Positions 52,921-61,407 of a DNA stretch of 64,000 bases are shown here, in pieces (position 1 is the first letter of the stretch; every line of letters begins with the position of its first letter). Under the pieces are notes generated by a model, which saw only the letters and a program-made list of their open reading frames with translations, was not told the DNA's origin and ran no database searches. The DNA comes from Candidatus Thalassarchaeaceae archaeon (GTDB taxonomy: Archaea > Thermoplasmatota > Poseidoniia > Poseidoniales > Thalassarchaeaceae): NCBI GenBank assembly GCA_030745885.1, contig JASLNR010000048.1, positions 1 through 64,000 of the forward strand. The letters run 5' to 3'. A program made the position numbers and the translations under genes.

Positions 52921-54741
52921 GTGCGTCCATCAAAGCCCAGCATGCTGATGACCCTGATTCTGCTTCTTCCAGCCATCTCAGGGTGCCTCGGTCCATCGGA
53001 TCAGGACGATGAGAATCCCGAAGAGAACCACTGGTTGCCTCCTGTGGAGGACAGATCAGACATGGTTTACCGTGACGATGACGTCTTCAGCCGAGTCTCT
53101 TGGAACGGCTCTTACGAAATCGATGAGGTCCGCTCAATCTACGTACCCGTCCCAGCAATTGGCGCTGCTGATGGAGGAGCTGGGGCGACTGGTGGTGCAG
53201 AGGTGCATATGGGACTATGGCTCCCCATTATCGAAGGCTGCGAAATGGATGCGACCGAGGTACCCGAGGAGTGCAGGGTCCCGGTGATTGCAGAGATAGG
53301 TCCCTACTACGATGACGGCGACGTAGATGCCTTGACCCCTGCGAATCGGCTCGGACGATTCTTGATCGAGAACTTCGTTCCCCATGGCTTTGGTATCGCG
53401 CAGGTCAGCGTATTCGGGACCGGCGAGTCAAACCACTGCATGGATCTGATGGGGCTAGATGAGCAGGAGGGCATTCACGCCGCCGTCGAATACCTAGGCA
53501 CGGCTCCCTTCTCCAACGGCAATGTAGGAGCCATTGGGAAGTCATACGACGGCTCAACGCCATGGGAGGCCGCTGCGATGGGTTCTGAGCACCTTCGGAC
53601 TATAGTGCCGATGTCCGGGCTGATTGGTGTCCACGACCTGATGTGGAGAAACGGTAGCATGGAGGCCAGAGGCGCCATCATGCACAATGGAGTCTACGGC
53701 AGCTTCGGGCTCGATGGTGATCTCGAGGACGCGCAGAACGCATGCGAGGGATACTTCGAGGGATACTACGCAGGAGTCGGAGCTTATCTGACTGGCGACA
53801 ACCTCGCTTGGACCGGAAGCGACTACTGGGAGGAGAGGCACTTCCTCACTAGGGCAATTCAGAACTACGCAGGCTCAATCTACATCATCCATGGGATGCA
53901 GGATTGGAACGTCGACCCACACATGGCCTTCCCCGTCCACAACACGATGATCGAGGCCGGATTCGAGGTCAAGGGGCTCTATGGCCAGTGGGGACACCAT
54001 TACCCAGATCGCAGCAGTGATCACGAAGGCCTAAGCAGCGGAAGAGGTTCTGAGGCCTTCCCCTACACATTGAGGTGGGATTGGGCCGATGACCTCCTGG
54101 AGTGGTTCAACTACTACCTCATGGACAAAGGCCCCCAACCTAGGTTAATTGCCGAGATTCAGGATAATAACGGGGGGTGGAGAGTCGAGCAGAGCTATCC
54201 ACCGGCAGACATCGATTGGATAGAATTGGACATGGACGTCTGCTCAATCATCAGCGGTAGCGACACAATATCCCCCGGTTCCAGCCTAACCATCGAGTGC
54301 CCGACCTTCGAGCGGGAGACTAGAATAATCGGAACACCGACTTTCCATGTCGAGGCGACGATATCACTGCTTGCCACTAGTGGGCACCTCTTCGTCGAGA
54401 TGGTGCAGACAAGCAATGGGATGCACCTAGGTCACGCTGTAATGGACCTCAGGTTCCATGAGGGTGGGAAGGAGGGTGGCCCATTGACCCCCGGCTCCTC
54501 TGTCATCGCCAAGATGGAGTTTTTCGGAATGGATGTCATTATTCCTGAAGATGATGGATTCCAGTTGATAATCACGCAGACGGGGGAGGACTATTTGCCC
54601 AGCCCCGTTTCAGCTCTGCCGGTTTCCCTCAACCTAGGTTCCAATAGCATCCTCAGCCTGTCGACAGTCACTAGGGATTGCACCACTCTATTCCTGCCTC
54701 CCATGCATGGCCCGTACCCGCAATGCGCATCCGATGAATAG
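52921..54741 (+). CDS. Lipoprotein of the S15/CocE X-Pro dipeptidyl-peptidase-like hydrolase family
   Basis: 606 residues from GTG 52921 (RPSKPSMLMTLILLLPAISGC), giving a lipoprotein signal with lipobox LPAISGC. The alpha/beta-hydrolase nucleophile is Ser208 in AIGKSYDGSTPWEAA (GxSYxG, the S15/CocE form); the acid is in IHGMQDWNVDPH and the His in YGQWGHHYPD. A C-terminal jelly-roll domain (WIELDMDVCSIIS to the end) follows, as in the family. A surface peptidase or esterase that scavenges peptides is plausible. The reading frame is open up to 52549 but overlaps the divergent M32 gene; the 200-base gap before the GTG has no other supported feature. Confidence 0.85.
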   Translation: MRPSKPSMLMTLILLLPAISGCLGPSDQDDENPEENHWLPPVEDRSDMVYRDDDVFSRVSWNGSYEIDEVRSIYVPVPAIGAADGGAGATGGAEVHMGLWLPIIEGCEMDATEVPEECRVPVIAEIGPYYDDGDVDALTPANRLGRFLIENFVPHGFGIAQVSVFGTGESNHCMDLMGLDEQEGIHAAVEYLGTAPFSNGNVGAIGKSYDGSTPWEAAAMGSEHLRTIVPMSGLIGVHDLMWRNGSMEARGAIMHNGVYGSFGLDGDLEDAQNACEGYFEGYYAGVGAYLTGDNLAWTGSDYWEERHFLTRAIQNYAGSIYIIHGMQDWNVDPHMAFPVHNTMIEAGFEVKGLYGQWGHHYPDRSSDHEGLSSGRGSEAFPYTLRWDWADDLLEWFNYYLMDKGPQPRLIAEIQDNNGGWRVEQSYPPADIDWIELDMDVCSIISGSDTISPGSSLTIECPTFERETRIIGTPTFHVEATISLLATSGHLFVEMVQTSNGMHLGHAVMDLRFHEGGKEGGPLTPGSSVIAKMEFFGMDVIIPEDDGFQLIITQTGEDYLPSPVSALPVSLNLGSNSILSLSTVTRDCTTLFLPPMHGPYPQCASDE

Positions 54742-54794
54742 CCTCGGCCATTTCCCCGAACGCTTGATGCACACGATTGAGGTCGCATCGTCCC

Positions 54795-56327
54795 ATGGCA
54801 CGCAGTGATGCGAGAGTCAACGTTCCTGTTGCCGATCGAATCCTGCTTCACCTGTGGGAGCAGGACCATCAGGCAGATCACTATCTGGTTTCCACAGAGG
54901 TGACCCGCCCGGGTATTGCCGAGTCATGCGCGCTGCACCCCCCAAACGTCTCACGATCAATGAGTGAGCTAATGGAGAGCGGCTGGGTCTCTCAACACAG
55001 TCGAACAATAAGGAGGGAGAATCGCCGACAGAAGACTTGGCAGCTTACCGAGGAAGGCAGGGAGGCTGCCCGAGATCGAATCGCTGTACTGAGGAAATTC
55101 ATGATCCTAATCAGATCGAGGGATGGGGAGTTGTTGGAAGTCAGGGCGGATGAAGTCGCCCCCAAGCTCCAGACCGGTCTGAGCCTTCTTCAGGTATTGA
55201 TGCATGCCCAGCATGAGGGCGTTTTGAATTTCGGTGACATCCGATTCGGGACGATAGTCAGCCAAGATGGCGACCCTCCACCGCCGGGCTCGCTATCAAT
55301 GCTAGCGGGAGCACATTCGACGTACCACATCCAACCACCTAGGACTCGTACGGTCCATGGAAGAATCAACGAGAAGGTTGTGCTGGATCGATGGCACGGC
55401 TCGGAAAAGCCGATGTTGGTGCTCTCGGGAATCGCTGGATGCGGAAAGACGACTCTGGTCTCGCATTGGTTGTCTGCATTGCTAGAGGAACAACCCGATT
55501 TGCAGGTGATGTACTACCCCTGTCAGCCCTGGGACTCCCCGCTTGGCATTGCGACCAGCCTGCTTCATAGAATTGGCATCATCGATGAATCAGAGGATCC
55601 CTACAATATCCTAGATACGCTTCCACTAAGGCCCGCAGCCCGATTGGATCTAGACACCTACCGACGAAGACTCACAGCCCACCTATTGGAAGAGTTGAGC
55701 AAGACGCCCAAGGAGCTCTTGGTCATCCTGGACGACGTCCACAATATCGGACCCCCCGGCGATCATCTCTTCGGAGCTCTACTGCAGATCGCAAAGGCGA
55801 CTGACATCCGACTCCTCCTCGTCTCTCGAACCAATCTCGCGTTCTACGACAGACGTGACGTGCATATTCGGGAAAAGGTCGAGGAACTCGTATTGTCCGG
55901 TTTGACAATCGAAGAGGTGTCTGCTTGGCTCGACAAGTTCGATCTCCCCGACGCTGCTCCGGCTGAACAAGTCCACAGGGCGACGGGCGGTCACCCGTTG
56001 GCCGTCGAGCTCCTCGAGCTCTACGGCCAGACTCTACACGATGACTGGCTACGCTTCCTCGACGAGGAGATCCTCGACGTGCTTCCAGATGATCACAGGG
56101 AACTGCTCTCCCTGCTCGCGGTTGCTGATAGACCAGTCCCGTGGAAGACGCTGGCCAAGGCGGCCGGAGCGGATGGCGCACCGCCCTCCCCCCTCCTCGA
56201 ACGAGGTTTGATGTTGGAAATAGAGGGTGGAATGTGGCTGCACGAGGCCCTTCGGGCCCGTCTGCTACGCGAGGTCGGAGCGCCGCACGCGGATAGATCT
56301 AGGAAGCTGCACGAGGCCTCTGACTAG
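54795..56327 (+). CDS. Winged-helix STAND-type NTPase
   Basis: 510 residues from ATG 54795. The N-terminal MarR-like winged helix (VADRILLHLWEQ, PPNVSRSMSELMESGWVSQH, RQKTWQLTEEGREAARDR) is followed by a linker and a P-loop domain: Walker A GIAGCGKTT (212-220), Walker B LLVILDDVHN (Asp313/Asp314), sensor RLLLVSRTN, and GHPLAVELLELYGQTL, the GxP motif that marks STAND NTPases. No TPR or WD repeats are attached, unlike MalT or NLR proteins; it ends after a winged-helix-like ALRARLLREVGAPH region. Probably a signal-responsive transcription factor. The last codons overlap the convergent thioredoxin gene by four bases. Confidence 0.8.
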   Translation: MARSDARVNVPVADRILLHLWEQDHQADHYLVSTEVTRPGIAESCALHPPNVSRSMSELMESGWVSQHSRTIRRENRRQKTWQLTEEGREAARDRIAVLRKFMILIRSRDGELLEVRADEVAPKLQTGLSLLQVLMHAQHEGVLNFGDIRFGTIVSQDGDPPPPGSLSMLAGAHSTYHIQPPRTRTVHGRINEKVVLDRWHGSEKPMLVLSGIAGCGKTTLVSHWLSALLEEQPDLQVMYYPCQPWDSPLGIATSLLHRIGIIDESEDPYNILDTLPLRPAARLDLDTYRRRLTAHLLEELSKTPKELLVILDDVHNIGPPGDHLFGALLQIAKATDIRLLLVSRTNLAFYDRRDVHIREKVEELVLSGLTIEEVSAWLDKFDLPDAAPAEQVHRATGGHPLAVELLELYGQTLHDDWLRFLDEEILDVLPDDHRELLSLLAVADRPVPWKTLAKAAGADGAPPSPLLERGLMLEIEGGMWLHEALRARLLREVGAPHADRSRKLHEASD

Positions 56328-56641
56328 GACATGTGCCGATTGAGCCAAGCGTCCATTCCGGGTTTGGGCATCGCTCCTGTCATCCGATCTACAACCTCAC
56401 CATTGTTGAACAGTATCAATGCCGGGATTCCGCGTATTCCGAACCTGCCGGAGCTTATTGGGTTGACATCGGTGTTTACCTTCGCTACGGTGATCTCCCT
56501 CTCGCTGGCAATCTGCGATAGGACGGGTGCTACCATTTTGCACGGGCCGCACCAAGGGGCCCAGAAATCGACTATTACCCACTCGTCGCTCTTCGTCACG
56601 ACATCGAAGTCAGAGTCACTTGCATCAACCACTCGTCCCAT
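56324..56641 (-). CDS. trxA: Thioredoxin
   Basis: 105 residues. Active site DFWAPWCGPCKMVAP (CGPC) at about 25-39, cis-Pro in GIRGIPALILFNNGE. Canonical size and fold; reduces protein disulfides in the cytoplasm. It is divergent from rpe across a 117-base gap with GT-rich ATGTGTGTGTGTG, and convergent with the STAND gene. Confidence 0.95.
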   Translation of the reverse strand: MGRVVDASDSDFDVVTKSDEWVIVDFWAPWCGPCKMVAPVLSQIASEREITVAKVNTDVNPISSGRFGIRGIPALILFNNGEVVDRMTGAMPKPGMDAWLNRHMS

Positions 56642-56758
56642 TTGCTCACCAATGGTCCAACGCTGTGTTCGCGTCCTATCAATATGTGTGTGTGTGACTG
56701 ACCGAGTCGCCCGAGGGATTGAGAACCGAAACCCTCACCCGATGCCCAGGGGGAATCG

Positions 56759-57439
56759 ATGGAGATCACGCCGAGCATACTTACTGCCGACTTCTGCAGG
56801 CTTGGGGAGACCCTTGAGGAAGCCTCTGCTGCTGGGATTAATTGGTTTCACATGGACGTCATGGACGGCAATTGGGTGGTTAACCGAACCATCACCTTCG
56901 GACCGGCCCTGATTCGTTCTGCGAGGGAGCATCTTGGCTCTAACGCCTTCATCGACTGCCACTTGATGATTACCAATGCCGAGGAAACCTGGGACCAATA
57001 CGTCCAAGCGGGCGTGGACATGGTAATCGCTCACATCGAGGCCGTGGGTGACTTCTCAGCCCTGATCGCCAATCTCCACGGTGCAGGTGTGCAAGCCGGT
57101 TGTGTACTCAATCCCTCCACACCGACTGAGGAGGTGCTGCCGCTGCTGCCTGACTTGGACCTCGTACTAGTCATGTCGATTATCCCTGGGAAGGGCGGGC
57201 AGATGTTCATGCCCGAGATTGAGGGCAAGGTGAGGGACTTCCGCGCCGCCATAGACTCTCAGGTTTCTGTAGGCGGCCGTGCGACCAAGCTGATGATAGA
57301 CGGGGGCATCAAGGACCACAACGCCTCGATGGTGGCCGAGTGGGGCATCGACATCGCAGTAGTGGGCTCTGGCCTCATTAACGACCGCGGCACGATTGCC
57401 GAGAACCTCGATGCGATTAGGACTGCACTCAAAACGTAG
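56759..57439 (+). CDS. rpe: Ribulose-phosphate 3-epimerase
   Basis: 226 residues, TIM barrel. ITPSILTADFCRLGETL, FHMDVMDGNWVVNRTITFGP, FIDCHLMITNAEETW, SIIPGKGGQMFMPE and MIDGGIKDHNASMVAEWGID show the metal-binding His and Asp pairs and phosphate site. It interconverts ribulose-5-P and xylulose-5-P in the pentose phosphate route. The usual P-G-FGGQ motif reads PGKGGQ. Followed closely by bolA. Confidence 0.94.
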   Translation: MEITPSILTADFCRLGETLEEASAAGINWFHMDVMDGNWVVNRTITFGPALIRSAREHLGSNAFIDCHLMITNAEETWDQYVQAGVDMVIAHIEAVGDFSALIANLHGAGVQAGCVLNPSTPTEEVLPLLPDLDLVLVMSIIPGKGGQMFMPEIEGKVRDFRAAIDSQVSVGGRATKLMIDGGIKDHNASMVAEWGIDIAVVGSGLINDRGTIAENLDAIRTALKT

Positions 57440-57469
57440 TTTCAAATTGTCCAATACCTGACGCGCCTC

Positions 57470-57793
57470 ATGGTCACGAAGGGCTGGATGGTCGACGAGG
57501 TCCTCAAGGTGGTTCCAGATGCGAAGGTCGAGGTTATCGATCTGCATGGAAGTGGGGACCATTTTCACGTCCGAGTGATATCTCCCAGTTATGAGGGAGT
57601 CAGGCCTCTGCAGCGCCAAAGGCCGATACTCGGCCACTTCAAGCCTCACATCGCGAGCAATGCCGTCCATGCTCTAGACTTGAGATGCATGACCCCGGAA
57701 CAGGCGAGTTCAAGCGAAGAGACGGCATTTGACCCTCATAGTGAAGAGGTGGAGTTCTTTGGAGTGCACATCCATAGGACGGAGAGGGAGTGA
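57470..57793 (+). CDS. bolA: BolA family protein
   Basis: 107 residues. VEVIDLHGSGDHFHVRVISP, then EGVRPLQRQRPILGHFKPHI match the BolA fold, including the conserved His in HFHV and the loop that, with glutaredoxin, binds a shared [2Fe-2S] cluster. The C-terminal 30 residues are an acidic tail with a possible additional His pair (VHIHRTERE). The stop overlaps an upstream GTG of the glutaredoxin gene, so the two are co-translated. Confidence 0.88.
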   Translation: MVTKGWMVDEVLKVVPDAKVEVIDLHGSGDHFHVRVISPSYEGVRPLQRQRPILGHFKPHIASNAVHALDLRCMTPEQASSSEETAFDPHSEEVEFFGVHIHRTERE

Positions 57794-57798
57794 AGAAG

Positions 57799-58125
57799 AT
57801 GACAGAAGCATGGTCTGATGAATGGCTAGATGAGGTGGTGGCTGGTAACAGGCTGGTGTTATTCATGAAGGGGACTCCGGAGCAGCCAATGTGTGGCTTC
57901 AGCAACCGCGCTGCTACGGTTCTGAGCCAACTCAACGAGGCATATACTAGCGTAAATGTGTTATCCGACCCGAACGCTATCCCCTCGGTTTGTGCTTGGT
58001 CGGACTTTCCCACAATGCCACAGGTTTTCGTCCATGGAGAATTGATTGGCGGCTCGGACATTGCTTTGGAGATGTATCAGAGCGGCGAATTGCAGAAAAT
58101 GCTTGAAGACGAAAAATCAAGTTAG
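57799..58125 (+). CDS. grxD: Monothiol glutaredoxin (CGFS type)
   Basis: 108 residues from ATG 57799 (GTG 57790 overlaps the bolA stop and is an alternative). LVLFMKGTPEQPMCGFSNRA carries the CGFS motif; FPTMPQVFVHGELIGGSDIA is the TMPQVFVxGxxxGG glutathione site. CGFS glutaredoxins bind a [2Fe-2S] cluster with glutathione or a substitute thiol and pass it on, often as a heterodimer with BolA. The usual WPT before PQ is FPT. The gene pair is typical of bacteria and eukaryotes and less usual in archaea. Confidence 0.92.
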   Translation: MTEAWSDEWLDEVVAGNRLVLFMKGTPEQPMCGFSNRAATVLSQLNEAYTSVNVLSDPNAIPSVCAWSDFPTMPQVFVHGELIGGSDIALEMYQSGELQKMLEDEKSS

Positions 58126-58134
58126 GGGATTCAC

Positions 58135-59061
58135 ATGCCGGTCAGTTCTGACCGACAGGTAATGCTGGTTGCTTTGGGGGGCGCCGTTGCGATTTCATTC
58201 TCTCCAGTAATCTACGTCTACTCTGACACCAACCCTGCCACAGGGGCCTTCTTCCGAATGTTATACGCACTTCCCGCGCTCGTTCTGCTAGCCTACATTG
58301 CTCGAAGAGACGACACTCGCTCAACTCGAACGAGATGGATGGCCTTCGGAGCAGGCACAATCCTCGCTCCCGATATGTTATCGTACCACAGTTCGATGAT
58401 TTTCATCGGCATCGGCATCGCCACTCTGCTGGGAAACTCGCAGGTAATTATCGTGACTCTTGTCTCTTGGCGACTCTTCGGAGAGCGCCCAAATCCTGCA
58501 ATCCTTTTCTCCTTGCCGGTGGTGCTAGCTGGTTTGGCTCTCATATCAGGGGTTTCCGATTCCGAACCCTTCGGCGTCGACCCGATAAAGGGGGTGATCT
58601 TTGGAATAGGAGCGGCATTCTTCTATTCCTCATTCCTAATCGTATTCCGTTATTCTAACAGGGAACTGGCTCCAGCAGCCAATGTCCAATTAGATGCCAC
58701 AGCGGGTGCGGCGCTTGGTTTGCTCATCCTCGGACTACTTCCCCTCCAGAGCGCATCGATTGACCCAATCAATCTCCAACCGTCCTGGCCTGGCCACGCT
58801 TGGTTGATGCTGCTGGCATTGGTGTGCCAAGTTGGCGGGTGGACTGCTATTGCCTACGCCCTGCCACGGCTCCCTGCCGCTCACACGTCATTCGCTATTC
58901 TTCTACAACCCGTCCTAACGATAATTTGGGGAGTTTTCCTGCTCGATGAGTCTCCTTCCACGAATCAGACAGCCGGCATCATTCTCGTGCTCGTAGCAAT
59001 AATCGCAGTAACGATTTTCGGCACGGCTCACTCATCTCAGAAAAACTTGCAGAAAGCATGA
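58135..59061 (+). CDS. DMT/EamA family transporter
   Basis: 308 residues with ten transmembrane segments in two EamA repeats. Repeat 1 includes RMLYALPALVLLAYIA and SMIFIGIGIATLLGNSQVII; repeat 2 includes WTAIAYALPRLPAAHTSFAI and LLQPVLTIIWGVFLLDESPS, the classic L-x-P-x-x-x-x-x-W-x-x-x-x-x-x-E signature. Metabolite exporters of amino acids or nucleobase-related compounds are common in the family; substrate unknown. Confidence 0.88.
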   Translation: MPVSSDRQVMLVALGGAVAISFSPVIYVYSDTNPATGAFFRMLYALPALVLLAYIARRDDTRSTRTRWMAFGAGTILAPDMLSYHSSMIFIGIGIATLLGNSQVIIVTLVSWRLFGERPNPAILFSLPVVLAGLALISGVSDSEPFGVDPIKGVIFGIGAAFFYSSFLIVFRYSNRELAPAANVQLDATAGAALGLLILGLLPLQSASIDPINLQPSWPGHAWLMLLALVCQVGGWTAIAYALPRLPAAHTSFAILLQPVLTIIWGVFLLDESPSTNQTAGIILVLVAIIAVTIFGTAHSSQKNLQKA

Positions 59062-59079
59062 CTGCTAGCCTATTTGGGT

Positions 59080-59143
59080 GTACAGGGCGAGAGATAATAG
59101 CGAGGGGATGGGATGCACTCAGCGAGAACCTTTCGTCCTGTAC
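59080..59143 (+). other. Long inverted repeat behind the DMT transporter
   Basis: GTACAGGGCGA (59080-59090) pairs with TCGTCCTGTAC (59133-59143): eleven pairs with one G-U, around a 42-base loop. It lies between two convergent genes. It could be a 3' UTR structure or a small RNA; no tRNA or other family is recognised. Confidence 0.35.
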
Positions 59144-59180
59144 GGGTATATCAGGAAGCCTGCGATAGATAATCGTTGTG

Positions 59181-59204
59181 AAAATTTGGGAAAATAATGG
59201 AAAA
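59181..59204 (-). terminator. U-rich terminator candidate for the methionine aminopeptidase gene
   Basis: On the minus strand this reads TTTTCCATTATTTTCCCAAA and continues with TTTT, three oligo-T runs about 20 bases after the map stop. Archaeal transcription often ends at such U-rich tracts. Confidence 0.5.
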
Positions 59205-59222
59205 CGAAGTGCTGGTGCCAAA

Positions 59223-60236
59223 TCACTCCACAGTCAGAATCTCTGGACCCCCATCGGTGACATATACGGTGTGCTCGAACTGTCCCACCAACCCACCATC
59301 GATATCGCGAAGGGCATCATAGTCCTCAAGGAACCTGATGGATGTCAACTTTTTCACAAGGGCTTTCCATTTCTTTCGCAAAGAGACCTCGTCCTCGTCT
59401 GGGAAAGGCTTCGCCAGGAGGGGGTACGCCCAGCGTTCAGCGAATGGTAGGGTGCGGTAACGTTCCTCGATGTACCTTGCCATGGTTGCACCAAGGGGCT
59501 TTAACTTCCCCTTTGCCAGAGCCTTGCGAAGCTTCACATCCCCCGTCACTCTCAGTATGTTGGATGACCCCTTTGGGGGGACGTTCTCAATCATCCCCGT
59601 CTTTCCCGTTGTGTTGAAAGGTTCGATTGCGTAGATGCTGCCAAGTTCGACAACTCCCTTGAACCCAGGGTTGCTAGGGCCACAATCGTACATTGGGACC
59701 GATAGGCCAGTGTGCAAGTTCCAGCGTTCCATTCTGTGGCCACAGAGATTCCTGATTGGCTCGAATCCAGCATCGCTTGCAACTTGTTGGGCGGCAGCAC
59801 CGATTTCATGCCATGGTGTTCCCGGATGCATCTTCTCGATGGCAGCATCGCGGGCTTCCTCTGCCGCCCTGATTTGATCAGAGTGAAGACCCCCGTTTCC
59901 TACTTCGACAGTTAGTGCATTATCGGCGAGAGCTCCCTTGATGTGAACTCCAATGTCTAGCTTGACGAGGTCGCCATTCTCGAATACCATTTCGCCCTCC
60001 ATTCCCTCTGGGGGAATTAGCTCGGTATTCGTCGTGTAATGAGCAGCCATTTCGTTAACCGAGATTGTAACTGGGAAGGCCGCTTGCCCGCCATGCCTTC
60101 TGATGAAGCGTTCCGCAGACTCAATGACATCAATCCAAGCCTTGCCGGCAATAATTTCGCCTTTTATGCCCTCTAGAGATCGACGAGCGACGTGACCGGC
60201 ATCCCGCCATTGCTTCAGATCCTCCTCTTCCACCAT
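59223..60236 (-). CDS. map: Methionine aminopeptidase, type II
   Basis: 337 residues. The five metal ligands are visible: Asp residues in LVKLDIGVHIKGALADNA, His in LCGHRMERWNLHTG, Glu in IYAIEPFNTTG and Glu in VGQFEHTVYVTDG. An insertion between the last two (about 60 residues, the type II helical subdomain) marks it as the archaeal/eukaryotic class. It removes initiator Met from new proteins. Its start overlaps the Sua5 gene end by 22 bases on the same strand. Confidence 0.95.
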   Translation of the reverse strand: MVEEEDLKQWRDAGHVARRSLEGIKGEIIAGKAWIDVIESAERFIRRHGGQAAFPVTISVNEMAAHYTTNTELIPPEGMEGEMVFENGDLVKLDIGVHIKGALADNALTVEVGNGGLHSDQIRAAEEARDAAIEKMHPGTPWHEIGAAAQQVASDAGFEPIRNLCGHRMERWNLHTGLSVPMYDCGPSNPGFKGVVELGSIYAIEPFNTTGKTGMIENVPPKGSSNILRVTGDVKLRKALAKGKLKPLGATMARYIEERYRTLPFAERWAYPLLAKPFPDEDEVSLRKKWKALVKKLTSIRFLEDYDALRDIDGGLVGQFEHTVYVTDGGPEILTVE

Positions 60237-60817
60237 TCGAGAACATCCCCAGAACTTACTTTACCCTCTCTTACCACCTCGATGCTTAACGACTCAGGTG
60301 CACCACAGACAGTGTGCCATGCTATCAAAGTACTGGGCGCGCCACCACCACACATTCCCGCGATGATCCCAACGGGCCTTTTCGAAGTCGAGAGAAGCCT
60401 TGCAGCGGAATCGCAGTCGTACAGGGGGGCCTCTCCGCTAGGGTTCGCGCTAGTTGCCGTGAGGGGACCAGTCTTTCTCAGGAACTCTTTTGCAATAGGG
60501 TGAGAGACAACTCTGATTGCGACATTGGCCCCCCCAAGCCTCGAATCCATGGTCTCGTGGGCTCGAAGAACGATGGTCAAAGAACCTTCAGGAAAGGCCG
60601 CTAGAATCGCAGGTACGTCTTCAGGCACCTCGACGAGCTCCCCGGCCTGATCCAAATCCACCACCCCAAGACTGACTGGGACGTGGGATGGTCGATTCTT
60701 GATGGTGAACAACTCGTCCAATGCAAGCGGATTGGGAATACAACCTAGGGCAGGTTGGGTCGAGGTGGGGTAAACGATGCAATGCCCCGAAAGAGCCAGC
60801 TCCACTGCCTCTTGCAA
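60215..60817 (-). CDS. Sua5/YrdC-family threonylcarbamoyl-AMP synthase
   Basis: 200 residues from TTG 60817, with AGGTGAG seven bases ahead. Motifs: CIVYPTSTQPALGCIP (YPTxTxYGLG region, here with Gln-Pro-Ala), LFTIKNRPSHVPVSLGV (KxR and P of the nucleotide site), LTIVLRAHE, GANVAIRVVSHPIAKEFLRK and LTATSANPSGE. Catalyses L-threonylcarbamoyladenylate formation from Thr, bicarbonate and ATP, the first step of tRNA t6A. Together with the Pcc1-like gene at 22.5 kb it points to the usual archaeal t6A route. Upstream RDD gene ends eight bases earlier. Confidence 0.87.
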   Translation of the reverse strand: MQEAVELALSGHCIVYPTSTQPALGCIPNPLALDELFTIKNRPSHVPVSLGVVDLDQAGELVEVPEDVPAILAAFPEGSLTIVLRAHETMDSRLGGANVAIRVVSHPIAKEFLRKTGPLTATSANPSGEAPLYDCDSAARLLSTSKRPVGIIAGMCGGGAPSTLIAWHTVCGAPESLSIEVVREGKVSSGDVLEWWKRRI

Positions 60818-60825
60818 CTTCTCAC

Positions 60826-61398
60826 CTACCTGATGTGACGACGGCTCGCTGGTGGGAGGGAGTCAGCATGAGCGACAATCGTCCCTATCTCCAGATCAAG
60901 ATTGGACTGATGAGTGTGTCTTTGAGAGATTCTAGCTATCTCATATACACCGAAGTACAAGTTAACAATCGGCAGGAGATAGACCAGCTTCCTAAGTGAA
61001 CGCCTATCCCACATCTCGCCGGTTAGGCACGATCCGTCGTCGCAGACTACTGCTAGACCGAACATCCGCTGGCCCAGTGATCTAGAGAATGTCACCCCCG
61101 TCACTCTCCAATAGAGCCAGTGACTAGCCAGGAGAATGAGTGCGAATGCAAGTGCGAAGTGGAATTCCGGAGAGATCCAGAGAGTCAAACTCCAGGCATT
61201 TCGAATCATCGACCGAGTTGCTATCATCAATATCGTTGTTACGATAATCACATCGATTACGAAAGAAACAATCCTCCCCATGGTAGAGGCTAGGATGGTT
61301 CCTTCCGGGACTGACCAATACCCATCGCTCTGCGAAACGATAGCCTTGGCGACCGTTGTCCCTCCGTGGAGGGATAGGGGTGAGTCATGATCAGCCAT
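60826..61398 (-). CDS. RDD family membrane protein
   Basis: 190 residues, three to four transmembrane helices: GRIVSFVIDVIIVTTILMIA (with the R...D pair of the RDD motif), FHFALAFALILLASHWLYW, and KLVYLLPIVNLYFGVYEIA. TGVTFSRSLGQRMFGLAVV matches the G-x-S-x-G-x-R family core. Transport of Na+/Li+/H+ has been shown for one RDD protein; function here is unknown. It lies between the helicase and Sua5 genes, ten and eight bases away. Confidence 0.82.
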   Translation of the reverse strand: MADHDSPLSLHGGTTVAKAIVSQSDGYWSVPEGTILASTMGRIVSFVIDVIIVTTILMIATRSMIRNAWSLTLWISPEFHFALAFALILLASHWLYWRVTGVTFSRSLGQRMFGLAVVCDDGSCLTGEMWDRRSLRKLVYLLPIVNLYFGVYEIARISQRHTHQSNLDLEIGTIVAHADSLPPASRRHIR

Positions 61399-61407
61399 AC
61401 CCGTTCC

